Source: Mantis religiosa
Lineage: Eukaryota; Arthropoda; Insecta; Mantodea; Mantidae
NCBI GenBank assembly: GCA_030765055.1
Contig: CM060951.1
Coordinates: 46,978,129-47,042,128 of the forward strand
Direction: 5' to 3'
DNA: 64,000 nt
The notes beneath the pieces were generated by a model, which saw only the letters and a program-made list of their open reading frames with translations, was not told the origin of the DNA and searched no databases. How positions within the stretch are numbered: the first letter of the stretch is position 1; each line of letters begins with the position of its first letter. The translations under genes were made by a program, and so were the position numbers. Shown here in pieces: positions 53,825-64,000 of this stretch.

Positions 53825-54646
53825 GATAAAATTCGTTCAGACAAGGAATCGCGACTATTGCGAAAGAACCGGATGTACATTTTTTGTTACGGTTATCATA
53901 AATATGAAATACTCGTGGAGTATCTGGCTATTGCTCTGGATGGTTATGTTCTATGCATTCATCTTTTGGAACTGCAACTATTACTGCAATTAATGATCTT
54001 CCCAAATCTACTGTACAGGATTTGCCTAACAGTAACTGAAAGTAGTAACAAACGCCTTACACGTCGGTTACATAGAATACATCAGTAGTGTAACACATAT
54101 AAAGAATAGTTTTGTACGTAGACAAGAAATACCTTGTTACCTATACAGACTGCACAATGGAACCAGATATCTGCGTTGATCACAAAAGCTGCCTACGCTC
54201 GGCTGCGGTTACGGTTTTAGTTCCTTACCTGGAAACCAAAAACAAAAGCACATTAAGAAAAGTGTCACTTTCGTTCCTCATATCTAGTTTCTAAAGAGCT
54301 GAAAATGTCCACATGTAAAACAAACTTTTGAGTGATAGTTGAACTTAGTGGTAAAATATTCAGTTATCGAATGAAAATTGGAAAGCTGCGTTGTGGATTT
54401 ACAAATTGGAGGAGCATTTAGGAGAATTGCTGCAAGATGCAATTTATTTTACTTCCTTTAAATTTTAAAGAAAACAATTAAATAACACAATCAAAACTGA
54501 AATCTGTTACATCGTAATCATAACTGAGTGCATACAAGTTTTCAGAAGCAGACATTACAGGAAAAACCAAGAAGAAATAGGGTTATTTAATAGATGTAAC
54601 CGAAATTATTCCAGGAACTGTGATTTTAACTAATTAATAAAACATA
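53825..54646. other. Unassigned sequence
   Basis: Open frames at 53768-54088 and 54112-54294 have no recognised domain; the first runs out of the SINE. Confidence 0.45.
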
Positions 54647-54999
54647 TATAAAACATATTTGTTAACAATTGTATTAGTGTAGCAAAAACAGTTCTAACTC
54701 TCGTCCCTGGTACTATAGTTCTATGCACTGTACAGTGCTGCCATTTCTATTAAACATTAACAAAAGGTTCACGTATATTTAAAAAAAAAAAGAACAGAAG
54801 TTCTTATCTGATCCCAGTCATGAAAAAGTCAGGTGTTATACCTTGAACGAACCTCAGGCACTTGCGCCCTGAGGAAGCCCACAACATGGTGGGGGAAACG
54901 TCGGCAACAAGCCAAACAATGACGCGGCCTTCTCCGGAAGCTCAAGATATCCATATTAAACGAACATTATAAAACATATTTGTTAACAAGTGTATTAGA
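54647..54999. repeat. Composite fragment between 30-bp direct repeats
   Basis: aaaacatatttgttaacaa followed by t/g-tgtattag occurs at about 54648-54677 and 54970-54999. The enclosed 290 bp consists of a piece matching the 5' flank of the 12.6-13.3 kb mariner (54678-54850; shared tagttctatgcactgtacag) followed by Penelope-type terminal sequence (54851-54967). Confidence 0.75.
54867..54900 (+). ncRNA. Hammerhead-like motif, second copy
   Basis: ctgagga is followed by a stem (cccac with gtggg, loop aacatg) and gaaacg. The arrangement parallels the motif behind the Penelope endonuclease at 33.0 kb, with one core change (T to G in CTGATGA). Confidence 0.5.
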
Positions 55000-55085
55000 T
55001 TATCTTTAAGATAAACTTTCACTTCAAAGTGACCAAGTCTGCTGACAGCTTGGTATACCGTATAGCTTAGATATTACTTATATTA

Positions 55086-55210
55086 CCGTGACGCCTCGTT
55101 TGTTCGGTTAGATCACTTCCCTTTCACCAAGGCAGCCTGACTTCAATTCCAGACGCGTGGCGGCCTGGGCAGGTTTTCTCTGAGTTCTACGGTTTTACCT
55201 GCCTTTCATT
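55086..55210 (+). mobile_element. SINE family D, degraded
   Basis: ccgtgacgcctcgtttgttc and ggttagatcacttccctttc, caccaaggcagcctgac correspond to the family D head; ggcaggttttctctgagttc matches its body. The B box is ruined (acttcaattccag). Confidence 0.7.
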
Positions 55211-56417
55211 CAACCAGCTGCTTTGTCAACGCCCTTCCTTTCATCACTTTTACCTTCATTTTCTTTCCTATAATATTTTTTCGTACCCCTATACCGTTTT
55301 CTGCCCCCCCCCTGTACACCACACTGCCTCCAGGTTGCAAATACCGCATTCTCTGACCGGGCGGGACTAAAGGTGATAACCACGTCCCACTCTTCTACTG
55401 CCCCCACTCTTGGCTCCCAAAGTAGGCCGAAGTGGGACTTACGGCTGTGTTGGGCCTTCATGGCCTGTTGTAACACGGAATTTAGTTAGTTTCAGTACTT
55501 AAAGAACATGCTAATAGCAAGTTAAATTAATTTTCCATAAGTAAAGGTGTAAATGGGCGCAAAATCAAAACATTGGAACACCTAGCCCGCTATTTAGTAT
55601 TTTTATTTATGTGAAAGACTGAAGGGTGGATTTCCCTTATATACTTTTCCCCAAGCTATATCGTATCCATGGAACTCAAAAACAAAACTCTCTAATGCTG
55701 AATTGTACCTGAATGTGTGAAGGGAAATACTTGTTACAACCGAAGGAGTACAGCTACAAGATGACGTCATTAACACAGAAAGAGGTAAAGCTGGGCATCG
55801 CTGCTTTTGAAATATGATGTGAACAGATTAGTTACCCTTACAAAGCACAGTCAAACCTTCAACCGCAGATTTTAAGTGCACACTCCTAAGCGCTCTTTTA
55901 TTTTCTGAAAAATGACACAATGTTTGCACGAAGAGAGATTAATTAAGCGTGTCCGCACATAACAATAATATGCATGTATTAGACAAGAATATGTGACGAT
56001 AGTGAAGTGCGTTTCAGATAGCATTCGCACACGTGAAGAGTGGGAGAGTACCCCAATCAAACGCGCCATCGCACCGACGAGTTTTCAACGAAGAAATTAA
56101 TCGCGCACTTTTTCCACGGCAATGTGAAAAACGCCCCTTTCCCCAACTTGGAGGGAACGGTGCCAGTTTCAAACAAGAGGGGTGTTCCAGGGACTGTGGC
56201 AGGGATTGGATTACGATGGAGTTCGACCCATTCCTCACCATTCTGCAAACCTCACAACAGAGCCCCTACTGGAAGCTTGACATTGGCGGCTAAAGGAACT
56301 ACAATAATTTATGTATCATTTAACAAAATAGAATCGAGGTAAGACCATCATATAGTTTTATAATTTTAGTGGCCTACTCATTTTAATTCTAAAACATACT
56401 TAAACTAGTATGGAAAA
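55211..56417. other. Unassigned stretch, GC-richer at 55.28-55.48 kb
   Basis: A C9 run and a GC-rich patch follow the SINE. Overlapping open frames on both strands at 56014-56342 have no recognised domain. Confidence 0.4.
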
Positions 56418-56690
56418 GTAGAAGCAGACTGAAAAATTCAATGCCACATTCGGAATTTGAAACAGGGATCTTTCACGAACCTAATAGTGGTCTGAACTAT
56501 AAAGCCAGGGCCTTTAATTACTTACAGTATTTAAGTTGCCATTGAGCAAAATCACAAGTCACTTGAAGAATTTAATGTATCGGCACGTTGCCCATAATAG
56601 CTCAATGGTTAAGAGCAACCGGACGGAAACAGGATCCGTGGTTCAAATCCCGGCTATGATACTGAATTTTTCAGTCTGAGTCTACCAATA
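56418..56690. repeat. Degraded palindromic tRNA-like element
   Basis: The outer arms agree (gactgaaaaattcaatgcc on the left; actgaatttttcagtc on the right). The right arm keeps a tRNA-like unit (cataatagctcaatggttaa, then gtggttcaaatcccggc; 56590-56660). The left unit is heavily altered (ggaatttgaaacagggatc). Confidence 0.78.
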
Positions 56691-59600
56691 TATACTGCGT
56701 GCTACACTTGGCTAGTGTGAAAGAACTTAAACCAGTCTGCTATTTTTGTTATTTAACTTACTGGGATTTAATATGTGGGACCTACTTAAGCAAAACAAAA
56801 TTAATACTAATGCAACTTGAGAGTTCTTTTTACATCCCACAAAATAGTATAAAACGAGTATCGTCTTTCCGATTAATTATTGTCAGTTTTAAGCTTAGCA
56901 TTCCGTCATTCCCTTTCTCAATGTTCATACTCGTATCTGTGTATTTTATTTTTTCTTCTGACATCTTTTATAAATTTCCCTACAGATTTTACGTTATTTT
57001 AACGAGTCTCTAATGTCAATATTTTTTAGTCTGGTCATCATTCATCGTATAGTTGTTCTTACAAAGCTCATCCGCCAGGTTTTTAAATTGTATAAGCTTA
57101 AAATCTTGCCACGACAACCAAAGCACCACAGTCGGTGCATCCTCTGTCTTCGTTCACACAACATTCATGGGTGTATTTTTAAATTCTTATAAACTTTATA
57201 ATCTATCCAATCCTAAATAACTTGCTCCACAACAGGAATATATAAGAATCTGGGTGTCAAGCCTCCTACTTTAGGAGTACACAGTAGAGGAGTGGGAGAA
57301 AATCTTCGAACATTTTACAATTTAATGTTCGTGCTCCTCACTAATGCCATAAGTGCTACTACGGACTCTCGGTGTGATGTGAAAACAAATTTACAAACGT
57401 TGCACAATGTGCATTTTATTTAATATAGTTCACAGTTGATTTCTCTGGAGCAATACCTGGCCTTTTCGAGCATATTGGAAAATCATTAGTACGCAGGAAT
57501 GATTACGAATTCAGTTAAATGGAAGACAGTTTGACCTCTCTAAATTACATTTGTTCAAATGAGAGGCTAAAAGGTAAGCTTAAGAAGAAGAACCGTCTGA
57601 GAAAACTTTTCAAAGCCGTAAATTGCATTAGTTGTACCTGATCTCATGACCCCTGAAATTGTAAAGGAACCTTTCCAATACTACGGAAGTCAAAGGAACC
57701 TACTCTTTAAGATCATCTAGCGGAGAAATGGTGCATCCGTCGAGTTGTGTTACATAAAAAGGATGTTTGCTTCTTTTAACATTACTGTCTCTCCTGAACT
57801 TCACCGACCGCGCGGACTCTGTCAGAAGTTCAGGACGTCTTTCAATGAAGATGATGAACTTAACGACGCCAAAATATTCAGCTGGATGTTTGATTTACGC
57901 TGTTCAAACACAGATGGTCTGTTTCTAAACATTTTTTCCTTTCAGGTCTCTCACAATGTATATTTTCTGTGAAATCTCGGTATCGAACATTGGATGAAAT
58001 GTAATTCTTCCTCTACTTAGCTAATACCGGTACTGAGGCTTTAATTTGCGATACGCATATTTTAAGGGATAATTCAATTTGAGATATATTTTGCAAGAAG
58101 AAAGAACAGATTCTAACTTTTTTTCCCTCGTAGTCATGCAATATGTTTGGGATATTAACTCATTACATAGCGGTCCGCTTTCTAAATATTTGACTACCTT
58201 TAACTCTGTATTTTCGTTATATCTGCGACGGAATGGGTAAATATATGATGAAAGTTTATCTGATTAACAAAATTCAGAACGAAGTATGAGCTTTAGCAGG
58301 AACAATTTGCAAAACAGTGAGTATCGGAAACAAACTTGTCAAATTATTCTTTTAAACATCGCATAGTGACAGCATTTGTAAAACCCCTCTCAATTATCGA
58401 TACTTAAACAAACATGACACCTTCTGTCACTGGTCTTACAAATTACGTTGGACATTTCAGTACAATGTTATTGTTCCTCGAAATGTAATCTTCTTAGGAA
58501 ACTAAGCGGCGTTTTGCATACACTTGCCACAACATTTTACATAAACTGAAAAATACAAGAAAAGAAAAGAAATCAACTGTCGTACACATCCGTGTAGAAG
58601 AAAAAAATTGACGATGGTAATACTCTACCGCTCCGCCTGAGGAATATTAAAAATATCTGAAAATACGAATATTCTCTTGTTTTGTTTCAAATAAAAGGAA
58701 CGGCATGTATCTATATACTCGCTAAAATACTTTAGGCTACTGATACTGCTCTAACTTTCTGGTTTATAATTTAAATCCACTTTTATCATTGTCTTTACAT
58801 GTACATCAGGCAATCTTCATTTCTCATTTATTTTATATTTTCAACTTCGCTATAATGAAACGTATACTGTATTCTTTACAAATTGGACCTAAAGGTATAT
58901 TCAAAATTTAATTTCTATGTACATAATATCTTTAAATATGTATACCTAATCATACTGATTTTTTTAAAAAGGAAGCATTTAATTAAATGCAGTTCAACGC
59001 CAAGATAGCTGCGGCTTAAAAACTAAAATATGTAACAACCATGTGATAAAGCATGTGTAATTTTCTCTTCAACTGACAAAAATATGTATGATCATCACCG
59101 TCATCGTCGTCATCCCAAAACTTTATCAGTTAGTAAATTAAATGCTAAAGATACATTAAAGGCCTGCTATAAATTATTTCTTCAGATTGTGTAAATACCA
59201 AATTGAAAAAAAAAAATTAATCGAAATACTCTGTCAAAACTATGTTAAGCACTTGAAACAATTCCTATTGTCAACCACAAATATTTGGAAGTGTGACAGA
59301 TTTTTTACAGAAAATGCAAGATAAAGCCAAGCCTGAACTAGCAAGGCATCACTTTGTTATTCAAGATATTTTAGATCGCTGTTCTTTGCTTTAATGCCAC
59401 TTCGTGAAAGCTTTTTTTATTTACTTTTTTATTTATGGAAGCTCTTTAACTGCTTGGTGACAGTGATATATTAACAGTAAGAATGTGCCAGATTGTTACC
59501 CCATTTGTGCCAACTGGGCAACCTTTACCACCTTCATTATCTTAACATTCGGCATGCTGACCCTGTAACTGATATACTTCTGGTACATGCAGGTATAGTC

Positions 59601-60293
59601 TTGAAATAAAATTTGCCTTCTCAGTGGATTGCAAACGAATTGGAAGATCTCCGGGATAGTGTCTTCGAAACGTCTAATATTTCTATTAACTACATTATAT
59701 ATGAGCGTAAACCTTTATTCTACCTACGTGAGCTTGGCTAAAGATATCTCCGTAATTTTATGTTTTAATCTGCCTAATATAATTAATTGCTAATAAATAC
59801 ACTTGTTTTAAACTTTGCCAACCTTAATTTTAATTCTATGCTACCGTAATAGTTTAACTAGTGCAGTTTTAAACCCTTTGTTGCTACTTTGCCTGTAATA
59901 GTAACGCTACTTAAATATTTTTTTTAGAAATGTGAAATATTGCAAAAAAATCAACGTTCTATCTGCATTCGTAACTCTATTAACAGCTTTGTGAACCAAG
60001 TTGGTGCTATAATTAGTTCTCGCACAGCAAATCAATCTGGCATCTATCATTTCAAGAAGTGTACATAAAACATTCATCAACAGGTATGTTAGCTTTGTAA
60101 TTCAAAGTCCTCGTTTCGATTCCTGGCTGAAGGGTGGAAACTTTTCTTCGATTATACCTTACCCTACCTAGCGATAAGAATAAAACTGAAAGTGTGAATT
60201 GCTACTTGTATTTTTATAGCAACTGTTGAAGGAGTGAACATATCTATGTGCATTTGTTTTAGGATTTGACTTTAGATATTAAACGTGGAATAT
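56691..60293. other. Unassigned AT-rich stretch
   Basis: About 3.6 kb with no supported gene or repeat. The open frame at 56699-57013 is AT-driven and hydrophobic, without a family motif. Confidence 0.5.
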
Positions 60294-60303
60294 AAATACA
60301 GTT

Positions 60304-60531
60304 GCCCGCCTCGGTAGCGTGGTGGTAGCATGTCTGCCTCACGTCCAAGAGGTCCCGAGTTCGAATCTCGGTCAGGGTGAGTTACCTGGATAAGGTTTTT
60401 TCCGCGGTTTTCCCTTATCCTGAAAGACGAATGTCGGGTAACTCTAAGCTCCATGGACCCCAGGCTCATTTGAGTATCATTTCACCCATTCCATTCATCG
60501 TCCGATATGACTTAACGTTGGAGGACGTAAA

Positions 60532-60534
<3 letters not shown>
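60304..60534 (+). mobile_element. SINE family A, full length
   Basis: Plus-strand copy close to the family norm (gagttcgaatctcgg B box intact, tail ggaggacgtaaa). It runs straight into a (TA)n tract. Weak TSD: atacagtt before it (60296-60303) and atatagtt after the repeat (60575-60582). Confidence 0.94.

Positions 60535-60579
<45 letters not shown>
60535..60579. repeat. (TA)n microsatellite at the SINE tail
   Basis: About 44 bp of TA joined directly to the 3' end of the family A SINE. Confidence 0.95.
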
Positions 60580-60582
<3 letters not shown>

Positions 60583-60583
<1 letters not shown>

Positions 60584-62660
60584 AACATAAATAATGCTGT
60601 TGGTATTTCGAAATAGAAGCTGGAAAAAGAAGCAGAAGAAACATTTTCTTTGACTAATATGCATTCATTTAAAAATGAGATCGTTTACAAGACGAAACCA
60701 AAAGCAGAGCAATCTTGAATAATGATGGCTAAATGATTAATTCTTAACGATTCATTAGTCGTCGTAAACTGCTTAAAACTTCAGCGGCTTCACAATACCT
60801 TTAATAAATTTGTACATTTCATTATCAATTAATTAACAAGCAGAGCAGAAGACAATTGACAGCGAAACACCAATTCCTCAAAACTAATCCTAGTCACCTA
60901 TAAAACAACGTAGCCCATGAAACCACTTCATAGGCTTTTCTCAAAACTGGTAGGTTTTCAGCGTTTTATCTTTCTTAATTTTACTTAATCCAATAAATAC
61001 GTACAATACGTGTTATACTCCTCCCAAAACATTATGTCGAAATATCCTGAGGACCATAAAAAAAAACATTTTTATAAAAAAAGCTAATGTGTCTTAAGAC
61101 TACCGTATTATAAAATAAGTATTGCAAGAACGCTTATTAAACAGTGAGTTGTCAAGCCAATGTAACAACATATGGTTTTTCCCAAAATTGGCTCTATATT
61201 CTGGAATTGGGTGGTTTCAAAATAGATGCTCTATATAATCTTCATCGAATTTATCACTTTTTCTATATCACATGTGCAATAAATGTTCTGTTTGGGCAAT
61301 ATGTGCAAACCTCTGAAAGAAAGCAGATGGTAGTTTGAAAGTAAATCCCCTTGTATGTGCGTAGTGCAAGTGCAATGCATCCACACTTATGGTTAAGTAG
61401 AGACACAGATTCCACGATTATCAATGCCTATTACCCATTGAACCTGAGAAGCTAAGGGGTCAGCTATGCATTTGTACACACAAACAAGGTCAAAATAATT
61501 CAGTCATGTGTCGTAACCAGCAGTAACAGGCATAATAAAATAGATGGGGACGCCTTATTCATTTTTTGAAAGTAATAACAAATGAAAGACGCTTTCAGAA
61601 AGCTGGGGTTATATAAGGGCAAACAGTTACGTCACTAATGGGTTATTGAAGAAGATTGGAGCCAATTGATGGGACGATGATCGAGGTTGTCTGTCGCCGC
61701 CCTTCCGCCTGTGTATCTCAGTGGGAACAAAACATCATGTGCGTCCAAACGCTCCAGTGGAGTTTGCTCATCTAGGGACGGCATTTGTTTCGATTCATTC
61801 TCAGGCAATGCTAAAAAGGGGGTTGCAATTCTGATTATAAACTGTTGTCTGTGGAATGGAAATATAATTTCTTCTTTGGGAAGAGAGATTGTCATCTTTT
61901 TATTCCACGTGCATTAACAGGCCGCTAGAATTGTGATATCTCGATATATCTGCTGCAACGTGCTTCTAATAAGTGTCTTTTCATTATAAAACTGTTTAAA
62001 AATATCTTATTTTCAGTACGGTTGGATGAAATGAGCAGCAATCGAAGTAAACAATCCATTAATCTTCAACCATAAACTAACAAATTTTTTCCAGTTGTAG
62101 TGGGCGGGGTTTATATTTCGATCAGGAATTTTAGGAAATAAGTTTCGGATATATTCCGAAGCAGGTTTTGGGAATGAGCGTGTATATCTTAAGGTCATTT
62201 GTTGTTGAATTAAGTCCTTTTCTCCTTCCTATGCTGTTTATTTTGAAACTGTGCATTTGAGTAGTTTCATAACTACTTCCTATTTCCTTGCACACTAGGG
62301 TATAAACCGGGTTACTATATTTTATAAAACATTCTATAAATCTTGCTCGTTAGCACTCCTGTTTCCTACCTTCATATTTGATATAATTATCTGGTTATTC
62401 CTCACGCATAAATAATTGTGATGAAGTAAACTATTACAAATTAGAAGTTCCACTCAACGTTCTACAGTGTTACAATTTAGAGTGCGCAACAACTAACCTC
62501 CTTCCAACACAGCGATATAGTTACAATGATCTTTCCTCCGACTTAAAGTGGGCTCCCGGCCTAGACAATTTTCAATCAGACACCCGTCTATTTAAACCAT
62601 GCCTCTTTTCTAGGCAAGTGATTTATTAGTTATCTAAGTGGGTTTAAACCTATTTCTCTC
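60583..62660. other. Unassigned sequence
   Basis: A minus-strand open frame at 61635-61895 (86 codons; varied, charged composition) is the most protein-like frame here but has no recognised domain or convincing splice sites. Nothing else is supported. Confidence 0.4.
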
Positions 62661-62917
62661 CCTCTTTAATATACGTCCTCCAACGTTAAGTCATATCGGA
62701 CGATGAATGAAATCTCATGTGAAAGTGAAATTATGCTCAAATGAGTGAGGGGGCCATTGAGCTTAGAGCAACCGGACATTCGTCTTTCAGGAAAGACGAA
62801 AAGTGAAAACCCCAGAATAAACCTTATTCAGGTAACTCACCCTAACCAAGATACGAACTAAGGACCTCTTGAACGTGACGCAGACATATTACCATCTACG
62901 CTACCGAGGCGGGCAAT
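62661..62917 (-). mobile_element. SINE family A, diverged copy
   Basis: Minus-strand copy with a small duplication in the body (caggaaagacgaaaagtgaa) and a worn B box (aagatacgaac on the plus strand). Imperfect TSD: ctatttctctc at 62650-62660 and ctatttatctc at 62918-62928. Confidence 0.88.
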
Positions 62918-62928
62918 CTATTTATCTC

Positions 62929-63573
62929 TACGAGATTCATTGGATCTCACAATAAGTGAAAGTTCCGCTTGTCTAGCGTCATTCTTTACGTACTCTTTGC
63001 ACCTTGGCCTAAGAGGTTCTATCCTAATGATCATGGAATGCATCCCTATTGTATCGCAAGTTTTCAGGTTTTTCCCTCATAAACACAAACACATTTGTTC
63101 AAGATTACACTTAATGGGACTCCACCTAACTATTATGTTATTTTTCCTGTTCATTTCTTATCTTTCTTTACTCAAATTTCTATCATTATTTTTCCTCCTA
63201 ACCGTTCGATTTTATTTTCATCTTAATAATTCATATTTCGTTTTCATTTATCAGTTTCGTCACCTTTATTCCTGTATGCTACTTCTGTACTTTAACAGGC
63301 AGATAGTACTACTTTACAGCACTGCCTTAATGGTATAGCTGGGGATCACATGTTAAACCAAATGCCTAAGTATTTTTTTATTATTATTAGCATAAAAGTA
63401 ACTTAATATGAGTTCTAAAATGGGGTTGTATGCTAAAAAGATACGCTTTCCGTTTTTATATATTTTGGTGTTTAATAAATATAAAACATGCCTATTTGAG
63501 TACAAAAGGATATAATTATGAAACTTTATAATACCATGGCAGTTTAAATAGCTCTATACAGTAGCGATGGTTG

Positions 63574-63579
<6 letters not shown>
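62929..63579. other. Unassigned T-rich sequence
   Basis: The open frame at 62940-63338 (132 codons) is a product of pyrimidine-rich sequence: mostly Phe, Leu, Ser and Tyr, with no topology or motif that fits a known membrane protein. Confidence 0.5.
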
Positions 63580-63646
<67 letters not shown>

Positions 63647-63648
63647 TG
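63580..63648. repeat. Interrupted (TG)n microsatellite
   Basis: About 68 bp of TG with two TA interruptions, directly abutting the GC-rich element. Confidence 0.95.
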
Positions 63649-64000
63649 CAGCGAGGTCTACCCGAAAGTCCGCAGACCCCGGCCTCTATCAACCCGGGAG
63701 CGATGGAAAACTTCGGGACTCTTTCAATAGTCTAATACCTGGAATCTAAAAAGCCCGCACCATGGGGCTTGGATGGGATAGAAGTGGATACGCCACTTAC
63801 GCACGTACCCCGCAGAGAAGACTATCGAAAACCTCGGTGGGGCCGCCTGGTGATCTAGCACATCTTCTATTAGCTCTGCAGGCTAGTACCCGAAACTTCT
63901 TAGGCAACCCTCTAACCCCTCCGGATGGCCGAGGCCTGGACGGAGGTACACGATCTCCCGCGGGTGTCGGGAACACACCATCGAGTCCAACCCAATCCGA
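63647..64000. mobile_element. GC-rich element of unknown class, second copy (cut by window edge)
   Basis: Starts gcagcgaggtctacccgaa, matching the start of the element at 16681 (ctgcagaggttctac). Successive matches follow: ggatgggatagaagtgga, cgccacttacgca, cctcggtggggc, gatctagcaca, then tacacgatctcccgcggg and tcgagtccaacccaatccga. Here the two halves are contiguous, which shows that 16962-17974 is an insertion in the other copy. It continues past 64000. Confidence 0.8.

Noticed and set aside
61635..61895. Possible host exon on the minus strand
   Set aside because: Composition is protein-like, but I saw no pyrimidine tract with acceptor or a convincing donor, and no homology I could name.
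62940..63338. 132-codon hydrophobic open frame (possible chemoreceptor fragment)
   Set aside because: Composition follows T-rich DNA; no receptor motif, splice sites or repeated membrane pattern could be identified.

Overview
The window reads as an AT-rich arthropod genome, most likely an insect. The mix of tRNA-derived SINEs, mariner/Tc1 DNA transposons, I-like and other non-LTR retrotransposons and a Penelope-like element suggests a large, repeat-laden genome. A cockroach or another blattodean is my best guess, but it rests on memory of these repeats and was not checked. I found no host protein-coding gene, rRNA or functional tRNA gene that I can support. Almost every protein-like signal is a decayed transposable element, so the window looks intergenic or like a very large intron.

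Layout, 1-16 kb: a pure (AAT)n tract; several copies of a tRNA-derived SINE (family A); a dead Tc1 transposase (about 3.98-4.96 kb); a 5'-truncated LINE with a perfect 15-bp target-site duplication (TSD) (5.25-6.06 kb); SINEs of other tRNA-derived families (6.3, 8.0 and 8.6 kb); a mariner 3' half split by a 972-bp GC-richer insert that encodes a coiled coil (10.4-11.8 kb); a second mariner remnant whose DNA-binding segment is triplicated in frame (12.6-13.3 kb); and a LINE 3' end (13.7-15.0 kb).

Layout, 16-32 kb: a mariner with a three-level nested insertion (16.4-19.0 kb); a compact DNA transposon with CACTG/CACTA ends, TTA TSD and a DDE-like ORF (22.27-23.61 kb); SINE copies; a degraded Kolobok-like N-terminus (26.1-27.4 kb); and a 570-bp palindrome carrying tRNA-like sequences in both arms (29.76-30.33 kb).

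Layout, 32-64 kb: a Penelope-like GIY-YIG endonuclease with a hammerhead-like motif behind it (32.3-33.05 kb); an internally deleted mariner (36.5 kb); an I-like LINE end with RNase H (39.3-40.5 kb); a near-complete mariner with about 100-bp inverted repeats (41.15-42.49 kb); an orphan exon-like ORF (44.0 kb); a SINE whose tail became a (CA)n array (44.3 kb); a shorter palindromic tRNA-like element (47.94-48.32 kb); a Kolobok-like C-terminus with TTAA-type flanks (52.25-53.34 kb); a composite fragment between 30-bp direct repeats (54.65-55.0 kb); a third palindrome (56.4 kb); and more SINEs. At the right edge (63.65-64 kb) a second copy of the GC-rich element nested at 16.7-18.2 kb runs off the window.

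The sequences do not form a pathway; they record successive mobile-element insertions. The most unusual items are the palindromic tRNA-like family (at least three full and two collapsed copies), the coiled-coil retrocopy inside a mariner, the nested GC-rich element of unknown class with a 17-bp TSD, and the small CACTG-ended DDE element. All family calls were made by eye, without database searches.
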